Shown here in pieces: positions 1-6,607 of a stretch of 6,950 bases of DNA. The notes under the pieces are model-generated. The model searched no databases. It was not told where the DNA came from and saw only the letters and a program-made list of their open reading frames with translations. The stretch's first letter is position 1. Each line of letters begins with the position of its first letter. The translations under genes and the position numbers were made by a program. Location of the stretch: positions 1-6,950 of the forward strand of contig CANFFA010000127.1 of NCBI GenBank assembly GCA_947445425.1, given 5' to 3'. This DNA is from Paludibacteraceae bacterium (GTDB lineage Bacteria > Bacteroidota > Bacteroidia > Bacteroidales > Paludibacteraceae).

Positions 1-123
1 AAACAGAAAATAACATAAAAAAACATCGTTAAAAAAAATGATAAATACTGTATATTATACAACAAGCTTAATATAAATCAATTAGCCAGCTCAGTCAACT
101 ACAATCAATTACAAGCATTACAT

Positions 124-188
124 CATTTCGAATTTTATATTTTTTTAATTGAAAATTTATTTATATATTGCAGTCGAAATGCGAAATG
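124..188. repeat. Inverted and tandem CGAAATG repeat, possible operator
   Basis: CATTTCGA at 124-131 is the exact reverse complement of TCGAAATG at 174-181. The second arm is followed directly by another copy of CGAAATG at 182-188, giving a 7-base tandem repeat. The tandem copies fall between the candidate -33 (168-170) and -7 (191-198) elements of the gene at 256. That is where a repressor or activator site could sit. The repeat is directly visible; a regulatory role is inference and chance is possible in A/T-rich DNA. Confidence 0.4.
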
Positions 189-198
189 AATAGAATTT
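168..198 (+). promoter_or_regulatory. Weak candidate Bacteroidota promoter for the glycogen unit
   Basis: TTG at 168-170 is followed after exactly 20 bases by TAGAATTT at 191-198, which partly matches the Bacteroidota -7 element TAnnTTTG (TA kept, final G missing). The spacing is right, and transcription would begin about 50 bases before the ATG at 256. The -7 match is poor, so this is only the best candidate in the region. Confidence 0.25.
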
Positions 199-255
199 AA
201 ATATTCATACCATTTTTAATTAGCCTTTAATAATACTTTAAATTCGTATTTAGAT

Positions 256-2205
256 ATGAGTTACCTTAACTTTGACAAAACCCTCTTGATTAATCTCGAG
301 AAATCACTTTCCAAAGAGATGATTCGAACCAACCGAGTTGGCACCTACAACAGTACAACTTTAATAGATTGTAATACCAGAAAGTACCACGGACAGTTGG
401 TAATGCCTATTCCTGAAATTGATGACGCCAATCATGTTTTACTCTCCTCATTAGATGAAACAGTAATTCAACACGGTGCTGAATTCAATTTGGGCATTCA
501 TAAATTCGAAGGATCCAACTATAGTCCCAATGGTCATAAATACATACGTCAATTTGACTGTGATGTTATTTCTAGAACCATCTACCGTGTTGGAGGAGTA
601 ATTATGTCTAAAGAAAGAATGTTGGTTTCATTCGAACCTCGAGTGCTCTTCAAGTACACCCTTCTTGAAGCACATTCACCAACGACTCTTCGCTTCAAAC
701 CCTTCCTTGCTTTCAGAAGCGTAAACAAACTGACCCATCAAAATGATTTAGCAAATACAGACTTCAAAGAAGTGCAGCAAGGTATTTCTATGCAAATGTA
801 CGAGGAATATCCACACCTTTGTATGCAGTTTTCAAAGAAAATAAGCTATGTACACCAACCGGATTGGTACAAAAATATTGAATACTTCAAAGAACAAGAG
901 CGTGGATATGAATACAAAGAAGATCTATTAGTTCCTGGTTATTTTGAATTGCCTATAAAAAAAGGAGAATCTATTATTTTCTCTGCAGGAATTTCCGAAA
1001 TCTCCCCACGTAAGCTAACAGCATTGTGGGAAGAAGAACTTACCAAAAGAAATTCACGTGTAGACATGTTCTCTTGTCTAAAAAACTCTGCACAACAATT
1101 CTACAAAAAAGAAAGTGATAACACCTACCTTTTGGCAGGCTATTCTTGGTTTGGTGCTCGTGCTCGTGATCAATTCATTGCGTTAACTGGTAGCACTTTA
1201 TCCATAAACAGAATGGATTATTTCAACTGGATTATGGAAACAGGTATTTCAGAATTAAGGCGTTTCATGAATGGTGAACGATCTGGATTCAAGTTACAAG
1301 CCATAGATGATCCAGACGTTTTACTGTGGGTATTGTGGACCATACAACAATATGCAAAAACGACTTCAATTGACGATGCTGCAAAAAAATACGGAGCATT
1401 AGCAACTGAAATTATTACTTTTATTCGCAGTCAAAATCACCCCAACTTATTTCTACATAACAACGGATTACTCTATGTATATGGTACTGAAAGACCAGCA
1501 ACTTGGATGAATGCTATAGAAAATGGTTGGCCCATTACACCAAGAACTGGATATGTGGTTGAAATCAATGCCTTATGGTACAATGCTCTAAAATTCACTG
1601 CAGAGCTTTCACGTACAAATGGAAATGAACACGGAGCCGATTTAGCTGATTATCAAGCTGAAATTGCTCGTGAAGCTTTTATCAAAACATTCTGGAATGG
1701 AACTTATCTATATGACTATGTAGATGGGGATTATAAAAATTGTGAAGTTAGACCGAACATGATTTGGGCAGTATCCCTCCCCTACTCACCGCTGGACAGG
1801 CAGCAGCAAAAATCGGTTTTAGACATTACTACCAAAGAGTTACTTACTCCAAAAGGATTACGATCATTAAGCCCTAAAAGCGGTTCCTACCGGCCTACAT
1901 ATATTGGTGGACAGTTAGAAAGAGATAGAAATTATCACAACGGACCCGTTTGGCCCTTTACTTTTGGAGCCTTTGCAGAAGCCTACCTTAGGGTATACAA
2001 GCAAAGTGGCAAATCATTTATTGATAGGATGTTGATAGGATTCGAAGCAGAAATGAAAGAGCTTTGCGTAGGAACCATTCCTGAGCTTTTTGATGGAAAC
2101 CCTCCTTTCAAAGGCCATGGAGGCATCTCTTTTGCCATGAGCGTAGCAGAAGTATTGAGAGTATTGGATTTATTGAAAAAATACGAAAACGAAATAATAG
2201 GATGA
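256..2205 (+). CDS. Glycogen debranching enzyme (amylo-alpha-1,6-glucosidase, GH133-like)
   Basis: A 649-residue cytoplasmic protein with no signal peptide or membrane segment. In this family the enzyme hydrolyses alpha-1,6 glucosyl stubs at glycogen branch points. The N-terminal GDE_N-type domain (about residues 20-250) carries NTRKYHG at 40-46 and LSSLDETV at 63-70. The C-terminal (alpha/alpha)6-type domain (about 280-640) carries GYSWFGARARDQF at 295-307, PDVLLW at 353-358, VEINALWYNAL at 435-445, RPN at 499-501, YHNGPVWPF at 560-568 and PELFDG at 609-614. Glu610 is the likely general base. Two motifs differ from the usual pattern: RARD (302-305) replaces WGRD, and TWMNA (417-421) replaces TWMDA, so the putative general acid is Asn419. 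The start is supported by the MSYLNFDKTL N-terminus, which resembles Bacteroides homologues. The stop overlaps the next start as ATGA, so the two genes are probably translationally coupled. Family assignment is confident; activity is less certain because of Asn419. Confidence 0.93.
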   Translation: MSYLNFDKTLLINLEKSLSKEMIRTNRVGTYNSTTLIDCNTRKYHGQLVMPIPEIDDANHVLLSSLDETVIQHGAEFNLGIHKFEGSNYSPNGHKYIRQFDCDVISRTIYRVGGVIMSKERMLVSFEPRVLFKYTLLEAHSPTTLRFKPFLAFRSVNKLTHQNDLANTDFKEVQQGISMQMYEEYPHLCMQFSKKISYVHQPDWYKNIEYFKEQERGYEYKEDLLVPGYFELPIKKGESIIFSAGISEISPRKLTALWEEELTKRNSRVDMFSCLKNSAQQFYKKESDNTYLLAGYSWFGARARDQFIALTGSTLSINRMDYFNWIMETGISELRRFMNGERSGFKLQAIDDPDVLLWVLWTIQQYAKTTSIDDAAKKYGALATEIITFIRSQNHPNLFLHNNGLLYVYGTERPATWMNAIENGWPITPRTGYVVEINALWYNALKFTAELSRTNGNEHGADLADYQAEIAREAFIKTFWNGTYLYDYVDGDYKNCEVRPNMIWAVSLPYSPLDRQQQKSVLDITTKELLTPKGLRSLSPKSGSYRPTYIGGQLERDRNYHNGPVWPFTFGAFAEAYLRVYKQSGKSFIDRMLIGFEAEMKELCVGTIPELFDGNPPFKGHGGISFAMSVAEVLRVLDLLKKYENEIIG

Positions 2206-3461
2206 AAGCATTAATGTTTGGCTGGGAGTTCCCACCACATATTCTTGGAGGTTTAGGAACAGCAAGCTATGGATTAACAAGAGGAATGTCAATGCAACAT
2301 GACATGGAAATCACTTTTGTCATACCAAAACCACATGGCGACGAAGATCAAAGTTTTCTGAAAATTGTTGGCGCTTGTAATGTACCCGTAGTTTGGAAAG
2401 ATAATGATTGGGAATACATCAATCAGCGTATAGGAAAAACGATGCATCCTGACGAGTATTTTTGGTTACGCAATGGAATCAAATACAATTTCAATAGAAT
2501 TCACACCAATGATTTGGGATGTATAGATTTCTCAGGAAGATATCCGGACAATCTAATTGAAGAAATATCAAACTACGAGGCAGTAGCAAGTGTATTGGCA
2601 CACCAAATGGACTTTGACATCATTCACTCCCATGATTGGTTAACCTATCCTGCAGGAGTATTTGCAAAACAAATCAGTGGAAAACCTTTGGTAATCCACG
2701 TACATGCTACTGATTTTGATCGTAGTAGAGGGCAAGTGAATCCGACGGTATATGGTATTGAAAAACGAGGGATGGATGCTGCTGATCACATCATGACCGT
2801 AAGCGAGTTGACCCGTAGAATTGTTATTGAAAAGTATCACCAACATCCAGACAAAGTAACTACCGTTCACAATGCGGTAGATGCAGTACCAGACGCTCAT
2901 ACATTTACTAAAACACCACGAAAAGACAAAGTGGTAACTTTCTTGGGTCGTATCACTATGCAAAAAGGACCAGAGTATTTTGTAGAAGCTGCTCACAAAG
3001 TATTACAGAAAACAAAAGATGTACGATTTGTAATGGCTGGAAGCGGTGATATGATGGCAGCTATGGTTGATTTGGTTGCTAAAAGACGTATTGCAGATAA
3101 ATTCCATTTTACTGGATTCTTAAAAGGACGCCAAGTTCATGAAATGCTAGCAGAAAGTGATGTATATATTATGCCTTCTGTATCTGAGCCTTTCGGAATA
3201 TCCCCACTAGAAGCTATGCAAGTTGGAACACCAACCATTATTTCCAAGCAATCGGGTTGTGCTGAAATTCTAACCCACGCCATTAAAACGGATTATTGGG
3301 ACATTGATGCCATGGCTGATGCAATTTATGCCATCGTTAAAAATCCCGCCATGCACAAAAGCCTACAAGATCTTGGACGTGATGAAGTTAACAACATCCG
3401 CTGGGAAGATGCCGGACTAAAAGTCAGAGGCATTTACGATAGAGCAATTCACAGATCATAA
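2202..3461 (+). CDS. Glycogen-synthase-like glycosyltransferase (GT-B fold, GT4/GT5-like)
   Basis: A 419-residue cytoplasmic GT-B enzyme, expected to transfer glucose from a nucleotide sugar to a growing alpha-1,4-glucan. The N-terminal Rossmann domain (about 1-225) has WEFPPHILGGLG at 8-19, corresponding to the start-of-protein glycine loop of glycogen synthases, then HSHDW at 142-146 and HATDFDRSR at 168-176. The C-terminal Glycos_transf_1 domain (about 240-400) has GRITMQKG at 249-256 and the EX7E motif, SEPFGISPLEA with Glu329 and Glu337. It is shorter than classical GlgA (about 470-500 residues) and has GGLG rather than KxGG, so it is closer to GT4-type synthases; ADP- versus UDP-glucose preference cannot be read from sequence. 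It starts inside the stop of the debranching enzyme gene (ATGA), with no Shine-Dalgarno. An alternative is a glycosyltransferase making another polymer, but both neighbours favour glycogen or a related alpha-glucan. Confidence 0.88.
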   Translation: MKALMFGWEFPPHILGGLGTASYGLTRGMSMQHDMEITFVIPKPHGDEDQSFLKIVGACNVPVVWKDNDWEYINQRIGKTMHPDEYFWLRNGIKYNFNRIHTNDLGCIDFSGRYPDNLIEEISNYEAVASVLAHQMDFDIIHSHDWLTYPAGVFAKQISGKPLVIHVHATDFDRSRGQVNPTVYGIEKRGMDAADHIMTVSELTRRIVIEKYHQHPDKVTTVHNAVDAVPDAHTFTKTPRKDKVVTFLGRITMQKGPEYFVEAAHKVLQKTKDVRFVMAGSGDMMAAMVDLVAKRRIADKFHFTGFLKGRQVHEMLAESDVYIMPSVSEPFGISPLEAMQVGTPTIISKQSGCAEILTHAIKTDYWDIDAMADAIYAIVKNPAMHKSLQDLGRDEVNNIRWEDAGLKVRGIYDRAIHRS

Positions 3462-3526
3462 TTCAACATTAATAATCAAAATAACAAGTTAGCAAACTTA
3501 GTCTACTTATTTTAACACATACACTC

Positions 3527-4822
3527 ATGAAAAATATCTGTTTTTATTTTCAAATTCATCAACCCTTGCGGCTAAAAAGATATCGTTTTTTTGAAATTGG
3601 TCATGATCACTATTATTATGATGATTTTCAAAACGAAGAACGCATGAAAACATTGGTTGAACAATCCTATATACCAGCTAATAGAACTATTCTCGAAATG
3701 ATACGTAGTTCAAATGGTAAATTCAAATGTACATTTTCAATTTCGGGAATTGCACTAGAACAATTGGAACAATATGCGCCTGAGGTAATTGATAGCTTCA
3801 AAGAATTGGCCAAAACTGGAAGTGTAGAATTTCTTGCTGAACCTTATGCACATTCCATCTCTTCTATTTTTGATGCGAATGAATTTGAGTTGCAAGTTAA
3901 AATGCATGCTGACAAAATTGAAAGTCTTTTTGGCAAAAAGCCTACAGCCTTCCGAAATGCAGAATTAATTTATTCAGATAAAATTGGTGAAATCGTATCC
4001 AAAATGGGTTATAAAACCATGCTCATTGACGAAGCCCGTCACATCATGGGATGGAAAAGTCCAAATTTTGTATACAACCATTCCTACGTGCACAAATTAA
4101 AATTATTGATTAGAAATAGTCGATTGAGTGATGATATCTCTTTCCGTTTTTCGGATCAAAATTCGGGTAATTTTCCCTTGACAGCAGATAAATTTATAGG
4201 ATGGGTAAAATCATCTCCAGAAAATGAAGAAATTACAAATATATGGATGGGCTATGAAGCTTTAGGAATGTACCAAAAAGCTGAATCAGGAATCTTCGAA
4301 TTCTTAAAGGCACTTCCATATCATGCCATGGAGCAGCAAATTAGTTTCATCTTCCCAACTGAAGCAGGTAAAAAGTTTGAATCTGCAGGAACTATTTCCT
4401 GTCCTTACCCAATTAGTTGGTCAGGTCATGAAAAAGATTTAAGTTTTTGGACAGGGAATGATCTTCAACAAGAGGCACTTAATAAATTATATGCGGTTAG
4501 CGAACGAGTACACATGTGTTCCGACAAGCCTTTGCAACGTGATTGGTTGATGCTACAATCCACAGATCACTTCCGTTATATGAGCCATAGAGATGCGAAC
4601 GGAACACATTTTGAATCGCCATATGAAGCGTTCATGAATTACATGAATGTCTTGGCTGATTTTTTAGAACGTGTGGAAGCGCAATATCCAACAACTATTG
4701 AGAATGAAGAGTTGAACGAATTACTCAAAACAATAAATCATCAGGAAAAGGAGATTGAATCGCTTGAAAATGAACTTCAAAAAGTAAAGGCAAAGAAAGT
4801 TAAAGTGGCTGTTGAAAAATAA
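3527..4822 (+). CDS. GH57 alpha-amylase-like protein lacking the acid/base Asp
   Basis: A 431-residue cytoplasmic protein of glycoside hydrolase family 57, whose active members cleave or transfer alpha-1,4-glucans with retention. Conserved regions appear in order: HQP at 11-13; GSVEFLAEPYAHS at 98-110; FRNAELIY at 142-149, with Glu146 as the expected nucleophile; WMGYEALG at 240-247; SWSGHEKDLSFW at 297-308. The DHFRYM (347-352) and SPYEAFMNYMNVL (364-376) stretches are also typical of GH57 alpha-amylases. The fourth region is usually of the form DYETFG; here Gly242 (codon GGC, 4250-4252) stands where the acid/base Asp belongs. The protein may therefore be inactive, altered, or a glucan-binding or regulatory partner. 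Residues 396-420 form a coiled coil with a/d positions L396, L399, I403, Q406, I410, L413, L417 and V420, followed by a Lys-rich end. The gene follows the glycosyltransferase by 65 bases with no clear promoter, and a strong hairpin ends the unit, so cotranscription is likely. Confidence 0.9.
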   Translation: MKNICFYFQIHQPLRLKRYRFFEIGHDHYYYDDFQNEERMKTLVEQSYIPANRTILEMIRSSNGKFKCTFSISGIALEQLEQYAPEVIDSFKELAKTGSVEFLAEPYAHSISSIFDANEFELQVKMHADKIESLFGKKPTAFRNAELIYSDKIGEIVSKMGYKTMLIDEARHIMGWKSPNFVYNHSYVHKLKLLIRNSRLSDDISFRFSDQNSGNFPLTADKFIGWVKSSPENEEITNIWMGYEALGMYQKAESGIFEFLKALPYHAMEQQISFIFPTEAGKKFESAGTISCPYPISWSGHEKDLSFWTGNDLQQEALNKLYAVSERVHMCSDKPLQRDWLMLQSTDHFRYMSHRDANGTHFESPYEAFMNYMNVLADFLERVEAQYPTTIENEELNELLKTINHQEKEIESLENELQKVKAKKVKVAVEK

Positions 4823-4859
4823 GAGAATCACAAATTTATTTTCTTAGGATATACAATTT

Positions 4860-4909
4860 AAGACTGATGGTACTTCATTTTTGGAGTGTACTATCAGTCT
4901 TTTAATTTT
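4860..4909 (+). terminator. Rho-independent terminator after the glycogen unit
   Basis: AAGACTGATGGTAC at 4860-4873 pairs with GTACTATCAGTCTT at 4888-4901: 14 base pairs with one G-U wobble and a 14-base loop. It is followed by a T-rich tail, TTTTAATTTT, at 4900-4909. It lies 37 bases after the GH57 stop codon and ahead of the cca promoter, so it separates the two transcription units. Confidence 0.85.
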
Positions 4910-4910
4910 C

Positions 4911-4941
4911 TAGAAGAATTAAACATATTAGCTTACCTTTG
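4911..4941 (+). promoter_or_regulatory. Bacteroidota-type promoter of cca
   Basis: TACCTTTG at 4934-4941 is a full match to the Bacteroidota sigma factor -7 element TAnnTTTG. The -33 position, 20 bases upstream (4911-4913), reads TAG instead of TTG and is weak. Transcription would start near 4946-4950, leaving a leader of only about 20 bases before the ATG at 4968. The ten bases TTACCTTTGC are identical to those in the rplY promoter. Confidence 0.75.
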
Positions 4942-4967
4942 CGTTAGAAAAGAATTAGAAAACTTAT

Positions 4968-6371
4968 ATGAAAGAGTATTTAAAAGACAAGATATTTCAA
5001 ATTATATCCGAAGCAGCTGATGAACAGCAACAAGAATGTTATGTAATTGGAGGGTTCGTAAGGGATATATTTCTTAAACGACCATCTAAAGATATTGATG
5101 TTGTAATTGTTGGCAGTGGAATAGAATTAGCAAAACGGGTTGCCGAGAAACTTGGAAAAAAAGCAAGCCTTTCTGTATTCAAGAATTTTGGAACTGCTCA
5201 AGTAAAATTGGGTGACTTAGAAGTTGAATTTGTAGGTGCCCGTAAAGAATCTTACCAAAGAGATTCTCGTAAACCAATCGTGGAAGATGGAACGCTTGAA
5301 GATGATCAAAATCGTCGTGATTTTACCATCAACGCATTGGCATTATGCCTTAATAAAGATCGTTTTGGGGAATTGGTGGATCCATTTGGTGGAATGGAGG
5401 ACTTACAAAATTTTGTCATTAGAACACCACTTGATCCAGACATTACTTTTTCCGACGATCCTTTGCGAATGATGCGGGGTATTCGCTTCTCTGCACAACT
5501 GGGTTTTTTCCTAGAAACAAGCACTTTTGATTCAATTGCCAAAAACAAAGAGCGTATCTCCATAATCTCGAAAGAGCGAATTGCTGATGAGTTGAACAAA
5601 ATTATGATGTCTCGTCGACCTTCGGTGGGTTTTATATTACTAGAAAAAACTGGGTTATTGGAGCTTATATTCCCAGAAGTATTGGCTTTAAAAGGTGCAG
5701 AAACAAAAGACGGTGTTGGTCACAAAGACAATTTCTATCATACTTTAGCAGTACTAGATGGATTGTGCGAACATACAGATAATCTTTGGTTGCGTTGGAG
5801 TGCTTTGCTACATGATATCGGTAAACCGCGTACCAAGCGTTATGATGCTCGAACAGGTTGGACATTTCACAACCATAATTTCATTGGGGAAAAAATGATT
5901 CCCGAGATTTTCAAAAAAATGAAATTGCCAACCAATGAAAAAATGAAATATGTTCAAAAAATGGTATCCTTGCACATGCGCCCGATCGTATTAAGCGAAG
6001 ATGAGATAACTGATTCTGCCATAAGAAGATTACTATTTGATGCTGGTGACGACATTGATGATTTAATGATGCTATGCGAGGCAGATATTACCTCTAAAAA
6101 CCAAGAAAAAGTTAAACGATTCAAAGCAAATTTTCAAATTGTTCGCAAAAAACTAAAAGAAATAGAAGAGAAAGATAAAGTACGTAATTTCCAACCACCC
6201 ATTAGCGGACTGGAAATTATGGAGGCACTTAATCTACCTGCTTGTGCCTTGGTTGGAGACATTAAGATGCGTATTAAAGATGCTATTTTGGATGGAATAA
6301 TACCAAACGAAAAGGAAGCAGCTTTTGAACATATGAGAATAGTAGCAAAACAATTAACAGGCAATAATTAA
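4968..6371 (+). CDS. cca: CCA tRNA nucleotidyltransferase with HD domain
   Basis: A 467-residue class II nucleotidyltransferase expected to add or repair the 3' CCA end of tRNAs from CTP and ATP in the cytoplasm. The head domain has GGFVRD at 28-33 and the metal-binding pair Asp42 and Asp44 (KDIDVV). The neck has RRDFTINALA at 116-125. The nucleotide-template motif is DDPLRMMRG at 163-171, with Asp164 and Arg167 in the EDxxR positions (Glu replaced by Asp163). The RNA-binding region follows at about 190-235. An HD domain (about 250-375) shows His258, HD at 282-283 in LLHDIGKP, and His301/His303; HD domains in this family often confer phosphohydrolase activity. Length is normal and all key residues are present. 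The gene has its own promoter and is flanked by hairpins, so it is probably monocistronic. Poly(A) polymerase is the alternative within the family, but the HD fusion and length favour CCA addition. Confidence 0.92.
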   Translation: MKEYLKDKIFQIISEAADEQQQECYVIGGFVRDIFLKRPSKDIDVVIVGSGIELAKRVAEKLGKKASLSVFKNFGTAQVKLGDLEVEFVGARKESYQRDSRKPIVEDGTLEDDQNRRDFTINALALCLNKDRFGELVDPFGGMEDLQNFVIRTPLDPDITFSDDPLRMMRGIRFSAQLGFFLETSTFDSIAKNKERISIISKERIADELNKIMMSRRPSVGFILLEKTGLLELIFPEVLALKGAETKDGVGHKDNFYHTLAVLDGLCEHTDNLWLRWSALLHDIGKPRTKRYDARTGWTFHNHNFIGEKMIPEIFKKMKLPTNEKMKYVQKMVSLHMRPIVLSEDEITDSAIRRLLFDAGDDIDDLMMLCEADITSKNQEKVKRFKANFQIVRKKLKEIEEKDKVRNFQPPISGLEIMEALNLPACALVGDIKMRIKDAILDGIIPNEKEAAFEHMRIVAKQLTGNN

Positions 6372-6402
6372 TAGTTTTAGCAATGCTACAACAAAAAGAT
6401 AC

Positions 6403-6448
6403 TTTAAAAGCAATTTCAGCTTATAATAATTGATGAAATTGCTTTAAA
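6403..6448. terminator. Hairpin after cca, possible terminator
   Basis: AAAGCAATTTCA at 6407-6418 pairs perfectly with TGAAATTGCTTT at 6434-6445 across a 15-base loop, and TTT at 6403-6405 can pair with AAA at 6446-6448 around a one-base bulge. It begins 32 bases after the cca stop. The + strand lacks a clean U-run after the stem (AAACGTCTTC follows), so it is not a textbook intrinsic terminator. It may instead stabilise the 3' end of the cca mRNA. Confidence 0.55.
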
Positions 6449-6480
6449 CGTCTTCAACACCAAGAAATAAAGGGCTACTA

Positions 6481-6511
6481 TTGCCCAAAACTAATAATTA
6501 TATTACCTTTG
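6481..6511 (+). promoter_or_regulatory. Strong Bacteroidota-type promoter of rplY
   Basis: TTG at 6481-6483 and TACCTTTG at 6504-6511 match the Bacteroidota -33 and -7 elements, with a 20-base spacer as expected. Transcription should start near 6515-6519, giving a leader of about 90 bases before the rplY ATG at 6608. Confidence 0.85.
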
Positions 6512-6514
6512 CAG

Positions 6515-6584
6515 CACTTTTTTGAGAAAGAAAGTGTGATGGGAAATTAAGCGACTAATCACTTAAAAATAAACGCTTAAATTT
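6515..6584 (+). promoter_or_regulatory. Structured 5' leader of rplY with two hairpins
   Basis: The first hairpin pairs CACTTTTTT (6515-6523) with AAGAAAGTG (6528-6536) around GAGA, a GNRA-type tetraloop: 9 pairs with one G-U. It would lie at or next to the predicted 5' end of the mRNA. The second pairs TTAAGCG (6547-6553) with CGCTTAA (6574-6580) across 20 bases, extended by AAA (6544-6546) with TTT (6582-6584) around one bulged base. GTGAT (6536-6540) and ATCAC (6558-6562) could form a competing helix. This could be an mRNA stabiliser or an autoregulatory ribosomal-protein leader; only the pairing potential is seen. Confidence 0.45.
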
Positions 6585-6607
6585 TGAGTAACACATAAAA
6601 AAAACGA

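Larger units (their letters stand above)
1..255. other. A/T-rich intergenic region upstream of the glycogen unit
   Basis: No gene is visible in these 255 bases. The stretch is very A/T-rich. It contains a 9-base direct repeat AATCAATTA at 76-84 and 103-111, an inverted/tandem repeat around CGAAATG, and a weak candidate promoter, the last two listed separately. I see no convincing terminator for whatever gene lies to the left, and no Shine-Dalgarno before the ATG at 256, which is normal for Bacteroidota. Confidence 0.7.

Noticed and set aside
76..111. Direct repeat AATCAATTA (76-84 and 103-111)
   Set aside because: Nine bases of A/T-rich sequence are easily repeated by chance; there is no third copy, regular array or link to a promoter element.
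267..274. TAACTTTG, a perfect -7 element just inside the debranching enzyme gene
   Set aside because: It has no TTG 20 bases upstream, and it would put transcription inside a coding start (MSYLNFDKTL) that resembles Bacteroides homologues; probably chance.
2640..2996. 118-codon open frame on the minus strand
   Set aside because: It lies entirely within the glycosyltransferase gene, the product has no recognisable domain, and the + frame has clear family motifs over the same bases.
3486..3499. Small inverted repeat AAGTT-AGCA-AACTT between the glycosyltransferase and GH57 genes
   Set aside because: It has only five A/T-rich pairs and no T-tract, too weak to call a terminator; the genes are probably cotranscribed.
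5236..5472. 78-codon open frame on the + strand inside cca
   Set aside because: It is out of frame within conserved cca motifs (RRDFTINALA, DDPLRMMRG) and has no recognisable features.
5306..6364. Three minus-strand open frames (5306-5599, 5665-5865, 6134-6364) opposite cca
   Set aside because: All are antisense shadows of a well-supported gene, without domains, promoters or sensible compositions.
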